This document shows, piece after piece, positions 8,246 through 17,411 of a DNA stretch of 64,000 bases. The notes beneath the pieces were generated by a model that saw only the letters and a list, made by a program, of their open reading frames with translations, did not search any database and was not told the origin of the DNA. Both the position numbers and the translations under genes were made by a program. The first letter of the stretch is position 1. Each line of letters begins with the position of its first letter. Source of the DNA: Clostridium tunisiense TJ (GTDB lineage Bacteria; Bacillota; Clostridia; Clostridiales; Clostridiaceae); the NCBI RefSeq assembly GCF_000300195.1, contig NZ_AMQH01000011.1:1-64000 (forward strand). The letters are read 5' to 3'.

Positions 8246-9733
8246 CTAGCTATTGAATTGCTTATCTGCATCATCAAATTTATCTCCACACTTGGGACAA
8301 AAGGCAGGTGAGTTTTTAGGGTTTTCTGGAACCCATCCACACTTATTGCATTTAAACCTTACTTCTATTATTGAGCTATCAGGCTTCTTCCTACCACAGT
8401 TAGAGCAAAATAAGTCTTCTGTTACCTTGCCACAGGAGCAAGTCCATTTCTTATCTTCTGGTCTCTTAGACCCACAACTTGGGCAGAACATACCTTCACT
8501 AACTTTTCTTCCACAACTACATTGCCATCCATTTTCTTCATTAAGCTCCTTAACAGCTTTCTTAGCTCCACATTTAAAACAAAAGTTAGCTTCAGGAGCC
8601 ATGGTATTTCCGCAAGTACACGTCCATCCACCTACTGGTGTTGATGTAATATTACTTTGTTGATTCACCACTTGCTGATTATTCATAGTTCCCATGGCAT
8701 TACTAGCATTAATACCCATAGACATTCCTGCAAATCCTAGCATGGCTCCGCCCTCATTAGACCCTGCTGCCTCTAACCCAGAAGCAAGACTTCCTGTCAT
8801 ACGAGCTGCTCTTGCATTTGGATCAAATAATATAGAGTCATTTGCATACTTTTCAAGTAAGCTATCTGTTTTCTCATCAAAGGATATTCCTGCAATACCC
8901 ACACTATGGATATAAAATCCTCTTTTAGTAAGCCATTCTTTATCTAAAACCTCAGCCATATACTGGCCAAGCTCCAGGGTTTTTGTTGCTATATCTGAAA
9001 CTAGCACCTGGTTTCCAGCTAAACTTGCTAGAGCAGTAGTATATGCTTGTAAAAATTCATTTAAATATTGTTCTGCCATATGGCTAGTTGTAAGAGTACT
9101 CTTTCCTGACTTGCTACAAACTTCAGTATAAAAAAGTATAGGGTCTCCTATTTTTATTGAGTATGTTCCAAAGGATGTAACCTTGCAGGGTACTACTCTT
9201 CCTGGTACTAATACCCTATCAGTATAAGACACTGGATTTCTTGTTCCAAATCTAATATTAGGAATTTCTTGCTTATTTATATAAATAACTCTTTGCTTTA
9301 CTGGGGTTATACCACCAAATTTAAATCGTTCCCAAGAATCCCTTAAAGTACTCATTAGTCCCTCAGATCTTTGAATAGCTCCTCCACCTGGATTTCCATA
9401 TTCCGAAATTTCTGCCCCATGTTCTGATTGAAAGAATATAGATGGGGAACTAGAGTTATCAACTTCATAATAACCGGGTTCATCAGTAGCTGAAATAATT
9501 CTTCCTCCATCAACTAAAAGCATAAATACATTTTCAGGTACATGTATAATTGATCCATTTGAGATCACATCTTCACTGCCTCTTCTATTTGAACTACGCC
9601 AATCTCCCTTTCTAACAAAAACTCCATAAGAAGCCAAGGTTGAATTATCCATTTGTTCAGGCTCGATGGTTTCAAGCCATTGATCTGCAAAGGCCCCTCC
9701 AATTGAACTAATAGCTGCTTTAAAAATACCCAT
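8246..9733 (-). CDS. SPFH-domain protein with four C-terminal zinc ribbons (YdjI-like)
   Basis: The start chosen is ATG at 9731-9733, eight bases after AAGGAAG, giving 495 residues beginning MGIFKAAISSIGGAFADQW; the frame is open 11 codons further but without a binding site. Residues about 1-310 match the YdjI/virion-core SPFH (band 7) family. Then a short Gly/Met-rich helix and four successive zinc ribbons: CTCG..CFKC, CSCG..CPSC, CSCG..CSNC and CNKCG..CPKC. SPFH proteins form membrane-bound rings or cages. B. subtilis YdjI links PspA to the membrane; no pspA gene occurs here. Four ribbons seem more than usual for this family. Confidence 0.82.
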   Translation of the reverse strand: MGIFKAAISSIGGAFADQWLETIEPEQMDNSTLASYGVFVRKGDWRSSNRRGSEDVISNGSIIHVPENVFMLLVDGGRIISATDEPGYYEVDNSSSPSIFFQSEHGAEISEYGNPGGGAIQRSEGLMSTLRDSWERFKFGGITPVKQRVIYINKQEIPNIRFGTRNPVSYTDRVLVPGRVVPCKVTSFGTYSIKIGDPILFYTEVCSKSGKSTLTTSHMAEQYLNEFLQAYTTALASLAGNQVLVSDIATKTLELGQYMAEVLDKEWLTKRGFYIHSVGIAGISFDEKTDSLLEKYANDSILFDPNARAARMTGSLASGLEAAGSNEGGAMLGFAGMSMGINASNAMGTMNNQQVVNQQSNITSTPVGGWTCTCGNTMAPEANFCFKCGAKKAVKELNEENGWQCSCGRKVSEGMFCPSCGSKRPEDKKWTCSCGKVTEDLFCSNCGRKKPDSSIIEVRFKCNKCGWVPENPKNSPAFCPKCGDKFDDADKQFNS

Positions 9734-9995
9734 GAATTTATCTTCCTTTCCAAATATAAATAACATTTTCCTATAATTACTTGTAACATTTATATGAAAT
9801 ACTACTTTTATTTATCCATAAAATACATAAATCTAAAAAATCTTACAATTAATTATATCATAAACTACCTTATTAATGCTTTTATATTTTATAGCTCTTA
9901 CAGTAACCTTCTTTGTCACTGAAATTACATTTACACATATAATATATTACAACATGGTACAAGCATAAAAAATTTTATAATAAGGAGTTAATACT

Positions 9996-11471
9996 ATGAT
10001 AGGATTAAATAAAATCACCCCCTATAACGGGTTTTATCCAGATCCAGTTCTTGGTCAGCAAAACAACTACGCTTGGTCAATGTCTGAATTAGGTGATTAT
10101 ATTTATGTTGGTACAGGAAGAAATATAGTATTCTCAGTTGCGGTAGGAGTTTTTAATATTCCACCAGATAGAGTTCCAAAAGCCTTTATTCCAGTTCTTC
10201 CACCTGATATGAATGCGGAAATTTGGCGCTATAATAAAAATGGAAATGAACCTTGGGAAAGAGTTTTTAAGTCAACTCCTGAAAATTTTAGTAACGGCTT
10301 TAGATTTATGATTAACTACACTCTAAGGGATGGAAGAGAAATTCTTGTTGCTGCTGGAGGAAACTTTACTGGTTTAAATATTTTAGTCAGTGAGAATGGT
10401 ACTGATTGGATACAAGCAAATACTGGTCTTTCAGCTGGAAATACCGTAAGAGCTATGATAGTTCACAATGGTAGACTTTTTATGGGAGTTATGACTGGCT
10501 TAGGTGGCAGCGATGAAACTATTTTATATGAAACAGAGAATCCTCTAGCTGGTTGGCGTAGAGTGACCTTTGGTGGCACTGTGGACAATCCAAGAGGAGA
10601 AATAGCTTCTATGGAATCCTTTAATGGTCATCTTTATCTTGGAAACTCAAGACCAGGAGGTTTCGAAGTTTGGCGCACTAAAGGGTATGAACCCATAGAG
10701 AATCAATGGAAGTTAGTTGTGGATAAAGGTGCTGGAGATGCTTATAATGAACATGCGCTTAGCATGAAAGCCTTTAAGGGTCACCTATATGTAGGTACTG
10801 GAATTTGGTTTGGTATTTACAGTATAGCAAGTACTCCTTCTAATCCAAGGATAATCCCTCCAAAGGGCTTTGATTTGATAAGAGTATGTAAAAACGATAG
10901 ATGGGAAGTAATAGTTGGAAGTACACCACTATCCCCTACTAACCCTACAACTGATGGTATTAGAAATCCAAGAATTCCAGCTGGTTTTGGATTCATTTCC
11001 AATGCCTACTGCTGGCAATTAGAAGAATATAACGGTAAGCTTTATTGCGGTACTTGGGATTGGTCAGTGCTTATTCCTACTATTATTTTATCTATAATTA
11101 GCAATTTAGATGATATAATAGAACTTCTAAGAAATAATCCATCTACTTTAGATATAGTTTTACCAAATAATTTAACCCTTCCTTCCTTAAATGAAGAAAA
11201 CTTGGGTAATCTTATTCCTATAATAAAAGCTATACTAAAATTTATTTTAAGGTCACTTCCAACTATGGGAGGAGATCTGTGGGTTACTGAAAGTGGAGAA
11301 TGTTGGCTACCCGTTTCTTTAAACGGTCTTTGTAATCCTAAGAACTATGGGATTAGAAAACTCTTCTCAGCTGATGATGGCAGACTTTATGCAGGAACAG
11401 CAAATCCTTATGAAGGTTGTGAGGTTTGGAGATCTGAACCCCAAGGTCCATGTTATCGAGATTGTTTATAG
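9996..11471 (+). CDS. Uncharacterised beta-propeller protein
   Basis: The 491-residue product lacks a signal peptide and any enzyme motif I know. A blade motif recurs at least six times: DYIYVGTG, GRLFMGVM, GHLYLGNS, GHLYVGTG, GKLYCGTW and GRLYAGTA, each followed by a segment ending in EVW, EIW or DLW. This indicates a six- or seven-bladed propeller of kelch or Asp-box-like design. A hydrophobic insert of about 50 residues (IPTIILSIISNLDDIIELL) interrupts the last blades. ATG follows AAGGAGTTAATACT. It is isolated on the plus strand; an R1 repeat and a terminator follow. Could bind ligands or surfaces; the role is unknown. Confidence 0.65.
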   Translation: MIGLNKITPYNGFYPDPVLGQQNNYAWSMSELGDYIYVGTGRNIVFSVAVGVFNIPPDRVPKAFIPVLPPDMNAEIWRYNKNGNEPWERVFKSTPENFSNGFRFMINYTLRDGREILVAAGGNFTGLNILVSENGTDWIQANTGLSAGNTVRAMIVHNGRLFMGVMTGLGGSDETILYETENPLAGWRRVTFGGTVDNPRGEIASMESFNGHLYLGNSRPGGFEVWRTKGYEPIENQWKLVVDKGAGDAYNEHALSMKAFKGHLYVGTGIWFGIYSIASTPSNPRIIPPKGFDLIRVCKNDRWEVIVGSTPLSPTNPTTDGIRNPRIPAGFGFISNAYCWQLEEYNGKLYCGTWDWSVLIPTIILSIISNLDDIIELLRNNPSTLDIVLPNNLTLPSLNEENLGNLIPIIKAILKFILRSLPTMGGDLWVTESGECWLPVSLNGLCNPKNYGIRKLFSADDGRLYAGTANPYEGCEVWRSEPQGPCYRDCL

Positions 11472-11566
11472 CATAGAATAACTACTGAATGTATCAACAA
11501 GATTAATCAAAATATACAGATAAAATCCTCGCTAATTTTTATTACAGATATATAGCTTACTTTAGA

Positions 11567-11665
11567 CTTCCAAGGTGAGAATGTATTTTATTCATTCCCC
11601 AAAACCTTAAGGGAACCCATGTAGGATTAATGTATAAGTTAAGTCTTGTCTTTGGTTCCTTATAA
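11567..11665 (+). repeat. Interspersed repeat R1, copy A
   Basis: This intergenic element begins CTTCCAAGG, forms a first hairpin (GAATG with CATTC), then CTTAAG, then a second hairpin in which AGGGAACC (11610-11617) pairs with GGTTCCTT (11654-11661) around a loop containing TGTATAAGTTAA, and ends in TATAA. The same order and motifs recur at 35733-35835 (minus) and 54433-54547 (plus). It lies in the 3' untranslated region of the propeller gene, 30 bases before a strong terminator. It is non-coding and I do not recognise a named family. Confidence 0.7.
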
Positions 11666-11695
11666 CACTAGTTTTAACAACTTCAGGTAATTTTT

Positions 11696-11727
11696 AAGGA
11701 GATGGTGATAAGTCCATCTCCTTTTTT
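11696..11727 (+). terminator. Rho-independent terminator
   Basis: AAGGAGATGG (11696-11705) pairs with CCATCTCCTT (11714-11723), followed by TTTTTT. It would end the propeller transcript, or a separate short RNA carrying repeat R1. Confidence 0.88.
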
Positions 11728-11776
11728 ATTGGTAAATATATTTCATTGTAGCTTATTTTTGAAGAACTGATGGAAT

Positions 11777-12808
11777 TTAATTTTTATGCTTATTTCTAAA
11801 TCCATATTCGCCTGAAACCCTTCTTCCAATACCATTTATCTTTCCAGTAATGCAACTTCTGCAATGACCTGGGGTATCGTTAACGCAAATTTTTCCTGGA
11901 TAAAGAGCATAAAGCTTTCTATACTCTCCTTCAGTAACATTAGGCATAACTACATTTGCTCCACTTTGAAGTGCAATAATTCTTCCCTGCTTATTTAAAG
12001 ACTCCATAGCAGTTGTAGCTGGAATGTTTATATCTGGAAGTAGTAACCTTGTAATTGCCATAACTTTTAAGCTAACAGTAAAATCTCCGCCCTTTTCACC
12101 CTTCAGTGGAGTATCTTCGTTAGGTATGAAAGGTCCTATTCCAATCATATCTGCATTAATGCTTTTAAAGAATAGTATATCTTCTGCAAGCGATTCCATA
12201 GTCTGGTTTGGAAGTCCAACTAAACAGCCTGTACCAATCTCAAAATCTAGTGCTTTTAAATCCTCAAGACATCTAATCCTTTCTTCATGACTCATACCTG
12301 GGTCCATATCTTGGTAAAGCTTCTTATCTGTAGTTTCAATTCTTAATAAGTATCTGTCTGCTCCAGCCTCCTTATAAGCTTTATATTCCTCAGTGGTCTT
12401 TTCTCCAAGGCTTAGAGTCATAGCTACATTAAGTTTTTTAATCTCCTTAATTATATAAGTCATTCTCTCCACATTATAATAATCATCTTCCCCACCTTGA
12501 AGCACTAACGTCTTGTAACCATAACCAACAGCCTTTTTAGCTAAGTCAACGATTTCCTCTGGTTGAAGTCTATATCTTTTTATGTTACTATTCTGTGCTC
12601 TAAGTCCACAGTAAAGACAGTTTCTCTTACATATATTTGTAAACTCAATTAATCCTCTTAAATGAACCTCATCTCCAACATACTGCTTTCTTACTCTATC
12701 AGCAGCTTCAAAAAGCTCCTTGTCATACTCATTGCTATTTAATAAGGAAACTATTTCTTCCTTGGTCAACTGATGTATTTCTTCTGCCTTTTTAATCAAA
12801 TCCAGCAT
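11777..12808 (-). CDS. hydE: [FeFe]-hydrogenase maturase HydE, radical SAM
   Basis: This 343-residue radical SAM enzyme helps build the H-cluster of [FeFe]-hydrogenase together with HydF and HydG. The SAM-binding cluster motif is CKRNCLYC (Cys 60, 64, 67). HydE features follow: LVLQGGEDDYYN, LSLGEKTTEEY, TGCLVGLPNQTMESLAED, IGIGPFIPNEDTPL, and a C-terminal CVNDTPGHCRSC where extra cysteines of HydE usually lie. Length is standard. hydF and hydG are not in the window, as is common for scattered clostridial maturases. The start ATG follows TAGGAGGCG. Transcribed alone. Confidence 0.92.
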   Translation of the reverse strand: MLDLIKKAEEIHQLTKEEIVSLLNSNEYDKELFEAADRVRKQYVGDEVHLRGLIEFTNICKRNCLYCGLRAQNSNIKRYRLQPEEIVDLAKKAVGYGYKTLVLQGGEDDYYNVERMTYIIKEIKKLNVAMTLSLGEKTTEEYKAYKEAGADRYLLRIETTDKKLYQDMDPGMSHEERIRCLEDLKALDFEIGTGCLVGLPNQTMESLAEDILFFKSINADMIGIGPFIPNEDTPLKGEKGGDFTVSLKVMAITRLLLPDINIPATTAMESLNKQGRIIALQSGANVVMPNVTEGEYRKLYALYPGKICVNDTPGHCRSCITGKINGIGRRVSGEYGFRNKHKN

Positions 12809-12966
12809 AAAAACGCCTCCTAACTTTGTTCTTATTGCAAACTTATATATATATTTAAATACAATAAAATTTCTTTACTAAATAAATTTCTGTATTTTCT
12901 TACATTATATCAGAAATTTAAGAACATTCCATCCAAAGATGATAACTTGTTTCAACTAATAGTTTA

Positions 12967-12988
12967 GTTTATCATAATTATTGTAAAC
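12967..12988. promoter_or_regulatory. Imperfect palindrome between hydE and an XRE regulator gene
   Basis: GTTTA-TC-ATAATTAT-TG-TAAAC: 18 of 22 positions are symmetrical, with a perfect ATAATTAT centre. It lies 86 bases before the XRE gene and 159 bases before hydE, a reasonable place for an autoregulatory operator. The region is AT-rich, so chance symmetry is possible. Confidence 0.3.
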
Positions 12989-13074
12989 CATGGGATTATT
13001 GTATATATATGGATAATAATTTATGATTATATTATAGAAACCGGTTTTAAGTAATAATTGGAGATGATATAAGG

Positions 13075-13602
13075 ATGGATATAAGAAAAATAGGTGAATA
13101 TATACAAAGCCTAAGAAAAAAGAAGGGTATAACCCAAACTCAATTAGGTGACAGACTTAATGTATCTTATCAAGCTGTCTCAAAATGGGAACGTGGAGAA
13201 ACTCTTCCTGATACTTCTCTGCTACTTGATTTGTCGAGTATCTTAGAAACTACAGTAGATAATATTTTAAATGGAGGGGAAAAATTGATGAATTTTAATA
13301 AAAAAATATCAACTAAGGATATTAAACTTGGCATAGATAATTTATCAACTATAGGGAGCTTAATTGGTAAAGATAATACTATTTATATCGGCATGGTAGA
13401 AGGCATAAATAATAAAATGAATATAGATTTAGAGGAATGCTTCAGTGATCCTTATAAAAAGGAAGCATTAGTTGTAGAGATAATAGTACAAAACCTTATA
13501 AATGGTGACTATGTAGATATTTCTGATGCACAGAGCTATTTGCAATATGATCATTGGAAAAACATGGTATCTAAGTATGCTAACAAATACGGAATTAAAT
13601 AA
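13075..13602 (+). CDS. XRE-family helix-turn-helix regulator
   Basis: Residues about 5-60 form a Cro/C1-type helix-turn-helix: IQSLRKKKGITQTQLGDRL, then VSYQAVSKWERGETLPD, the standard recognition-helix pattern. The remaining 115 residues are helical with no recognised domain; NTIYIGMVEGINNKM and DPYKKEALVVEIIVQNLING stand out. 175 residues total. GGAGATGATATAAGG precedes the ATG. It is divergent from hydE across a 266-base gap and ends at a clear terminator, so it is monocistronic. The target is unknown; a palindrome at 12967-12988 is a candidate operator. Confidence 0.82.
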   Translation: MDIRKIGEYIQSLRKKKGITQTQLGDRLNVSYQAVSKWERGETLPDTSLLLDLSSILETTVDNILNGGEKLMNFNKKISTKDIKLGIDNLSTIGSLIGKDNTIYIGMVEGINNKMNIDLEECFSDPYKKEALVVEIIVQNLINGDYVDISDAQSYLQYDHWKNMVSKYANKYGIK

Positions 13603-13637
13603 ATCATGTAATATTTATCTTAATTGATTTTAAATAG

Positions 13638-13669
13638 GCTAGTAGAAAATCTTTCTACTAGCTCTTTTT
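13638..13669 (+). terminator. Terminator of the XRE regulator gene
   Basis: GCTAGTAGAAA (13638-13648) pairs with TTTCTACTAGC (13652-13662), then TCTTTTTA. Confidence 0.9.
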
Positions 13670-13954
13670 ATTTATAAAGCCTCTTCTTATTATGTCCTAT
13701 GATTTTCATACTATTAAATTCAATAAAACTGTGAATTGCCTCAATATCATATATAATGGTTTACCCTTATACTTTATCAAAAGTAGCTGTGTATATACTC
13801 TGTACAACATAATTGCTTAAATTCTGAAAAGCTATTTAGAAAGAATTTTTTTCAATAAATTCAGTAATTAATATGACCAATTAGCAAAATAGGAAAAGAA
13901 CTATACTTACCTATATGATAAAATATATTTACAGTACTGAAATAATCTTAATTA
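13670..13954. other. Intergenic region, no gene seen
   Basis: About 285 AT-rich bases between the XRE terminator and the AraC gene. No open frame with a ribosome binding site and no clear repeat. A weak promoter for the AraC gene may lie near CTATATGATAAAAT (13912-13925). Confidence 0.5.
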
Positions 13955-13966
13955 ATGGAGGCCTCA

Positions 13967-14860
13967 ATGGATTATATTGATATAACTCAAAAGGTATTAG
14001 ACTATATAGATAATCATATAACAGAAAAACTTACTGGTGAAGAATTAGCAAGCTTTGCTGGATTTTCATCTTATCACTTTTATAGAATCTTTCGAGATAT
14101 TATTGGTGTAACCATAATGAATTATGTTACAAAACGAAAGCTTCAATTTGCTTTATATGAACTAAGTAATGGAGGAAAAGTATTAGATATTGCTTTAAAT
14201 TATGGTTTTGAAACCCATGCTGGTTTTACTAAGGCCTTTAAAAAGTATTTTGGATATGCTCCAAATTTTTATCGAATTCACGCCCCTATAACAATGCCTC
14301 AAAGAGTTGACTTGGAAAAATTAAAAGAAATTAAAATTGGAGGGGTTATAATGGAACCTAAAATGATTGAAAAACAAGCTTTTAAAGTTGTTGGTTATAA
14401 ATTTGAAACTACCTTAAAAAACAATGCTCACTCAAGAGATATTCCTGCCTTTTGGGATAAATGTAGTACTGGAGATGCTGAGAAAAACTTATATGCTTCT
14501 CAGAACACAGTAAAGCACGGAGAATATGGAATTTGTGTAAACACTAATCCATATTCAGACGAATTTTCTTATGTATTAGGGGTGGAGGTTACTGACTTTA
14601 CAAATGCTAAAGAAGATATGTATACCCTGGAAGTCCCTAAGGCAACTTATGCTGTTTTCACTACACCTACCGTTGAAGATGAAAATTTTGTTGTCTCAAT
14701 TGAAGGTACTTGGAAATATATTCTTGAAGAATGGCTTCCAAATTCAGATTATGAAATTGATGATTCAAAATTAGATTTTGAATTTTATGATGAACGTTGT
14801 CACCCTTGGGAGTATGAAAAACTTTCCATGGATATCTATGTACCAATAATAAAAAAATAA
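13967..14860 (+). CDS. AraC-family regulator with GyrI-like effector domain
   Basis: The start is ATG at 13967, because the earlier in-frame ATG at 13955 is itself part of the ribosome binding site (GGAGGCCTC). The 297-residue protein has an AraC DNA-binding domain at its N-terminus (two helix-turn-helix units: LTGEELASFAGFSSYHFYRIF and VLDIALNYGFETHAGFTKAF, then the FGYAPNFYR end), and a GyrI/effector-binding domain from about residue 125 (FKVVGYKFETT, YTLEVPKATYAVFTTP). This is the Rob/MarA-with-GyrI plan, which usually senses small hydrophobic compounds and controls efflux. No transporter is adjacent, so its target is unknown. Confidence 0.88.
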   Translation: MDYIDITQKVLDYIDNHITEKLTGEELASFAGFSSYHFYRIFRDIIGVTIMNYVTKRKLQFALYELSNGGKVLDIALNYGFETHAGFTKAFKKYFGYAPNFYRIHAPITMPQRVDLEKLKEIKIGGVIMEPKMIEKQAFKVVGYKFETTLKNNAHSRDIPAFWDKCSTGDAEKNLYASQNTVKHGEYGICVNTNPYSDEFSYVLGVEVTDFTNAKEDMYTLEVPKATYAVFTTPTVEDENFVVSIEGTWKYILEEWLPNSDYEIDDSKLDFEFYDERCHPWEYEKLSMDIYVPIIKK

Positions 14861-15120
14861 TGTGGGATTTTTCCTGTGAATCTCATATTTTGCAGTAGAA
14901 CTAAAACATGAGATTGTCATAAAAGAAATATTAAACAACTCAATATCATTAAAACCATGGATAAATGAAGAAGTCAGTTCTTTATTATTCATGGCTTTAT
15001 TACTATTTAAAACTCTTATGTTATCACCCTTATGTGTAACAACGGTAATGGATAGAATACTAATTTATCCTCTTCCTAGTATTTACTTCTTGCATGTTTA
15101 TACAAGTTTTTCATTAAGTA

Positions 15121-15876
15121 TCACCATATATCTTTTAAATTTTTAAGCCCACTCCAAGTTAAAAACATTTGGGATGGTGCATAAAATAACCAAACTAAAT
15201 ATCCAGCAAAAAAACTAGTTCTTGGAGAAATCATGGTTCTTAGTGAACTCATTCCTAATATAGTGTGCAATCCTACATTTAAGTCACAAAGAAAGAATAA
15301 GACCATTCCTAAAGCTATTAATACTGAAGCCCCTTTGGGATATTTACCTCTCCTTAGGAGACTGCAAGCTGAGTAAACACTGGTTAATAAAAATGCAGCA
15401 TAAACCAATGCAAATACTATTAACTTTCTATTAGTATATTCAGGTTTAATATTAAGTAAAATTATCAAAACTAAACCTAAAGCTATAATAATGAAAACAA
15501 TACTTCTGTAGCTCTTATATCCCATAAGAGAATGCCTTATTATATAAGTTACTTGAACTAAACAAAAGAATAAAATTCCAAGTTCATAATTATCCTTTAA
15601 CAAAAGATGATAGTCTGCAATTAAAGTTAAGAATCTAGCTAATTGTAGTAAAAAAGTATCTCTTTTATTATGCCCATCACTACCTATGAGTAGAGTTATA
15701 ATAAGGCAAAGTAAAATAACAGAGTACTTTAAATATATTGAATGCACATTGCCCAAACTTTTAGTAATAACATCTATGTATAAAAATATTATATAAATTA
15801 AGATAACTATTATTGAACTTAATTTAACACATGCTCTCTTAAATAACCCTAAATTATTTATCATAAATAAACTCAC
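15121..15876 (-). CDS. YhhN-like multi-spanning membrane protein
   Basis: 251 residues with about eight membrane helices. Features matching the YhhN family are the LARFLTLIADYHLLL segment (in relatives an F.LLGD pattern), LGILFFCLVQVTYIIRH, and a late polar site DLNVGLHTIL followed by a FAGYLVWLFYAPSQMFL helix. Some YhhN proteins are lysoplasmalogenases that cleave the vinyl-ether of lysoplasmalogens, lipids that clostridia do make, so the activity is possible but unproven here. It is the last gene of the mazG-gpsA-Asp-box run, 164 bases after the previous gene and partly separated by a hairpin. Confidence 0.6.
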   Translation of the reverse strand: MSLFMINNLGLFKRACVKLSSIIVILIYIIFLYIDVITKSLGNVHSIYLKYSVILLCLIITLLIGSDGHNKRDTFLLQLARFLTLIADYHLLLKDNYELGILFFCLVQVTYIIRHSLMGYKSYRSIVFIIIALGLVLIILLNIKPEYTNRKLIVFALVYAAFLLTSVYSACSLLRRGKYPKGASVLIALGMVLFFLCDLNVGLHTILGMSSLRTMISPRTSFFAGYLVWLFYAPSQMFLTWSGLKNLKDIW

Positions 15877-15967
15877 CCTAACATTTTATTTGTTATAGTA
15901 TATGAGTTAAGGTAAATTTCTACTTCCTTTATAATCTGAAATTTATTCATAAGCTCTAAAAGTATTA

Positions 15968-16016
15968 AAGGAACCACCTTACCTCCCTTGTAGTTGGGAT
16001 AGGAAGTTAGTTCCTT
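15968..16016 (-). terminator. Hairpin between the Asp-box and YhhN genes
   Basis: On the minus strand AAGGAAC pairs with GTTCCTT over an imperfect 35-base interior, followed by TAATAC. It could be a weak terminator. The frame TTAAGGAAC...GGTTCC with a small AT hairpin before it also resembles repeat R1, as a distant copy. Confidence 0.4.
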
Positions 16017-16040
16017 AAAATAATAAATTAGCCCTTTATT

Positions 16041-17375
16041 TTATCCAATCTCTTCAATAGGATGATCTTCTAACTGAACAAATACCCAGGTTTTCCCTCC
16101 ATCATTTGATTTATATTTTGCCATTACAGTACCACCTTTAAAATCCCCTTGTTCTCCTTGCCCTACCAAAAGAAACAATTGGCCCTGTTCAACATAGGGT
16201 ATTTCTGGCTGAATAAAGGGTTCCAAAGTTACTCCCATCCACTGTTCTTTAACTACAGGTAATACTATTGGCTCAAAGGTCTTTCCTCCATCTTCTGTTC
16301 TATAAAAATTTGTTTCAGCTCCCTCAATTTTTGGATAACTCATAAACCCCACCTTCTCATCTATGAATCCTCCGGAATATAACAAACTGGTTCTTGGTCC
16401 AGCCCCCATCTCTTTCCATGTAGTTCCACCATCAGTAGTTTGATAAATACTTTGTCCTTCCTGAGACATAGCTCTACCACCTGCTACAATTGCATAGCCA
16501 ACTTTTACACTAGGAAAACTACAAAATCTCACTCTTGCACTATCTAAATCTGAGTTAATTTTTGCTGTACTCCAATTTTCCCCCATGTCTTCTGTGTAAG
16601 TAATCATAAGCTCACTTTCTCTGGAGCCACCATAGATAAAAGCTGTCTTTTCTGGAGTAATCACATAGCTTCCCTCTTGCAACTTATTGTAATAAGCTTT
16701 CCCATCTCCAACCTGTACTAAGGCTTCTAAAGAAACTGGGACTTCCTTCCACGCCTTTCCACTATCATAACTAACATATAAAATCCTATCTTGAATTTTA
16801 TATGTATACTTTTGCTCTTTATACGGAACTTCATTTACATATTTATTTTTGTATTCATCTTTTTCTTTTTCACCACTAGTATTATATTTTTCTAAATCAT
16901 AGCCTGCAGGTCTTTGAAACTTTGTCACAGTATAAATACTATTTTCATTAGAAGTTGGTTTTTCTGAAAACCATAAAACCCATTGACATTGTATTTTATC
17001 TTCTTGTACTGCTCCATTTAAAAGAAATGCTAGGTTTTCATTTAATTTCTTTGGAACAACTGAAAAGTTTATTTGAATAATGTTGTTTTCTAAAACATTA
17101 ATGCTATCAATAGTATAATTAATAATTTTCTTGTTACGAGATAGATACTTTTGTTGATATTGACCCATATATTTTTTAAGCCACTTTTCTCCAATCAGAT
17201 TAATTCCCTCTGTGTTACTCTCAATAAAATAGTTTTCAACAGGCAGAATTATAGTTTTACTTTGCTGATATCTATAATATATAAAGTAGCTCAAGGCTAT
17301 TATTAGTATTGTTATAATAGCAATAATACTTAATTGTATTTTCCTTTTTGGTTTATCATAGTTATTTACGGACAT
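16041..17375 (-). CDS. Membrane-anchored Asp-box (BNR-like) propeller protein
   Basis: The 444-residue protein has one N-terminal transmembrane segment (LSIIAIITILIIALSYFIYY, about residues 14-33) and no lipobox, so it is anchored with the bulk outside. At least five Asp-box motifs are visible: YDSGKAWKEV, TEDMGENWST, TTDGGTTWKEM, TEDGGKTFEP and NDGGKTWVFV. These mark a beta-propeller of the sialidase/sortilin class, although no sialidase catalytic residues are evident. The N-terminal 120 residues outside the membrane form a separate domain. It lies 36 bases after the gpsA-like gene and is probably co-transcribed. Function unknown. Confidence 0.72.
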   Translation of the reverse strand: MSVNNYDKPKRKIQLSIIAIITILIIALSYFIYYRYQQSKTIILPVENYFIESNTEGINLIGEKWLKKYMGQYQQKYLSRNKKIINYTIDSINVLENNIIQINFSVVPKKLNENLAFLLNGAVQEDKIQCQWVLWFSEKPTSNENSIYTVTKFQRPAGYDLEKYNTSGEKEKDEYKNKYVNEVPYKEQKYTYKIQDRILYVSYDSGKAWKEVPVSLEALVQVGDGKAYYNKLQEGSYVITPEKTAFIYGGSRESELMITYTEDMGENWSTAKINSDLDSARVRFCSFPSVKVGYAIVAGGRAMSQEGQSIYQTTDGGTTWKEMGAGPRTSLLYSGGFIDEKVGFMSYPKIEGAETNFYRTEDGGKTFEPIVLPVVKEQWMGVTLEPFIQPEIPYVEQGQLFLLVGQGEQGDFKGGTVMAKYKSNDGGKTWVFVQLEDHPIEEIG

Positions 17376-17411
17376 ATCTTTTAAATTCTCCTTAATTTAT
17401 TGCACCACCTA

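Noticed and set aside
8253..8663. 136-codon plus-strand ORF opposite the SPFH gene
   Set aside because: It is the antisense reading of the zinc-ribbon repeats; the regular Cys codons of the real gene keep this frame open.
14771..14992. Minus-strand ORF of 73 codons overlapping the AraC gene end
   Set aside because: Mostly antisense to a well-supported gene, with no binding site and low-complexity product.
14880..15146. An 88-codon plus-strand open frame with hydrophobic content after the AraC gene
   Set aside because: No start codon with a ribosome binding site, it overlaps the YhhN gene end in antisense, and the product matches no family I know. AT-rich DNA gives such frames by chance.
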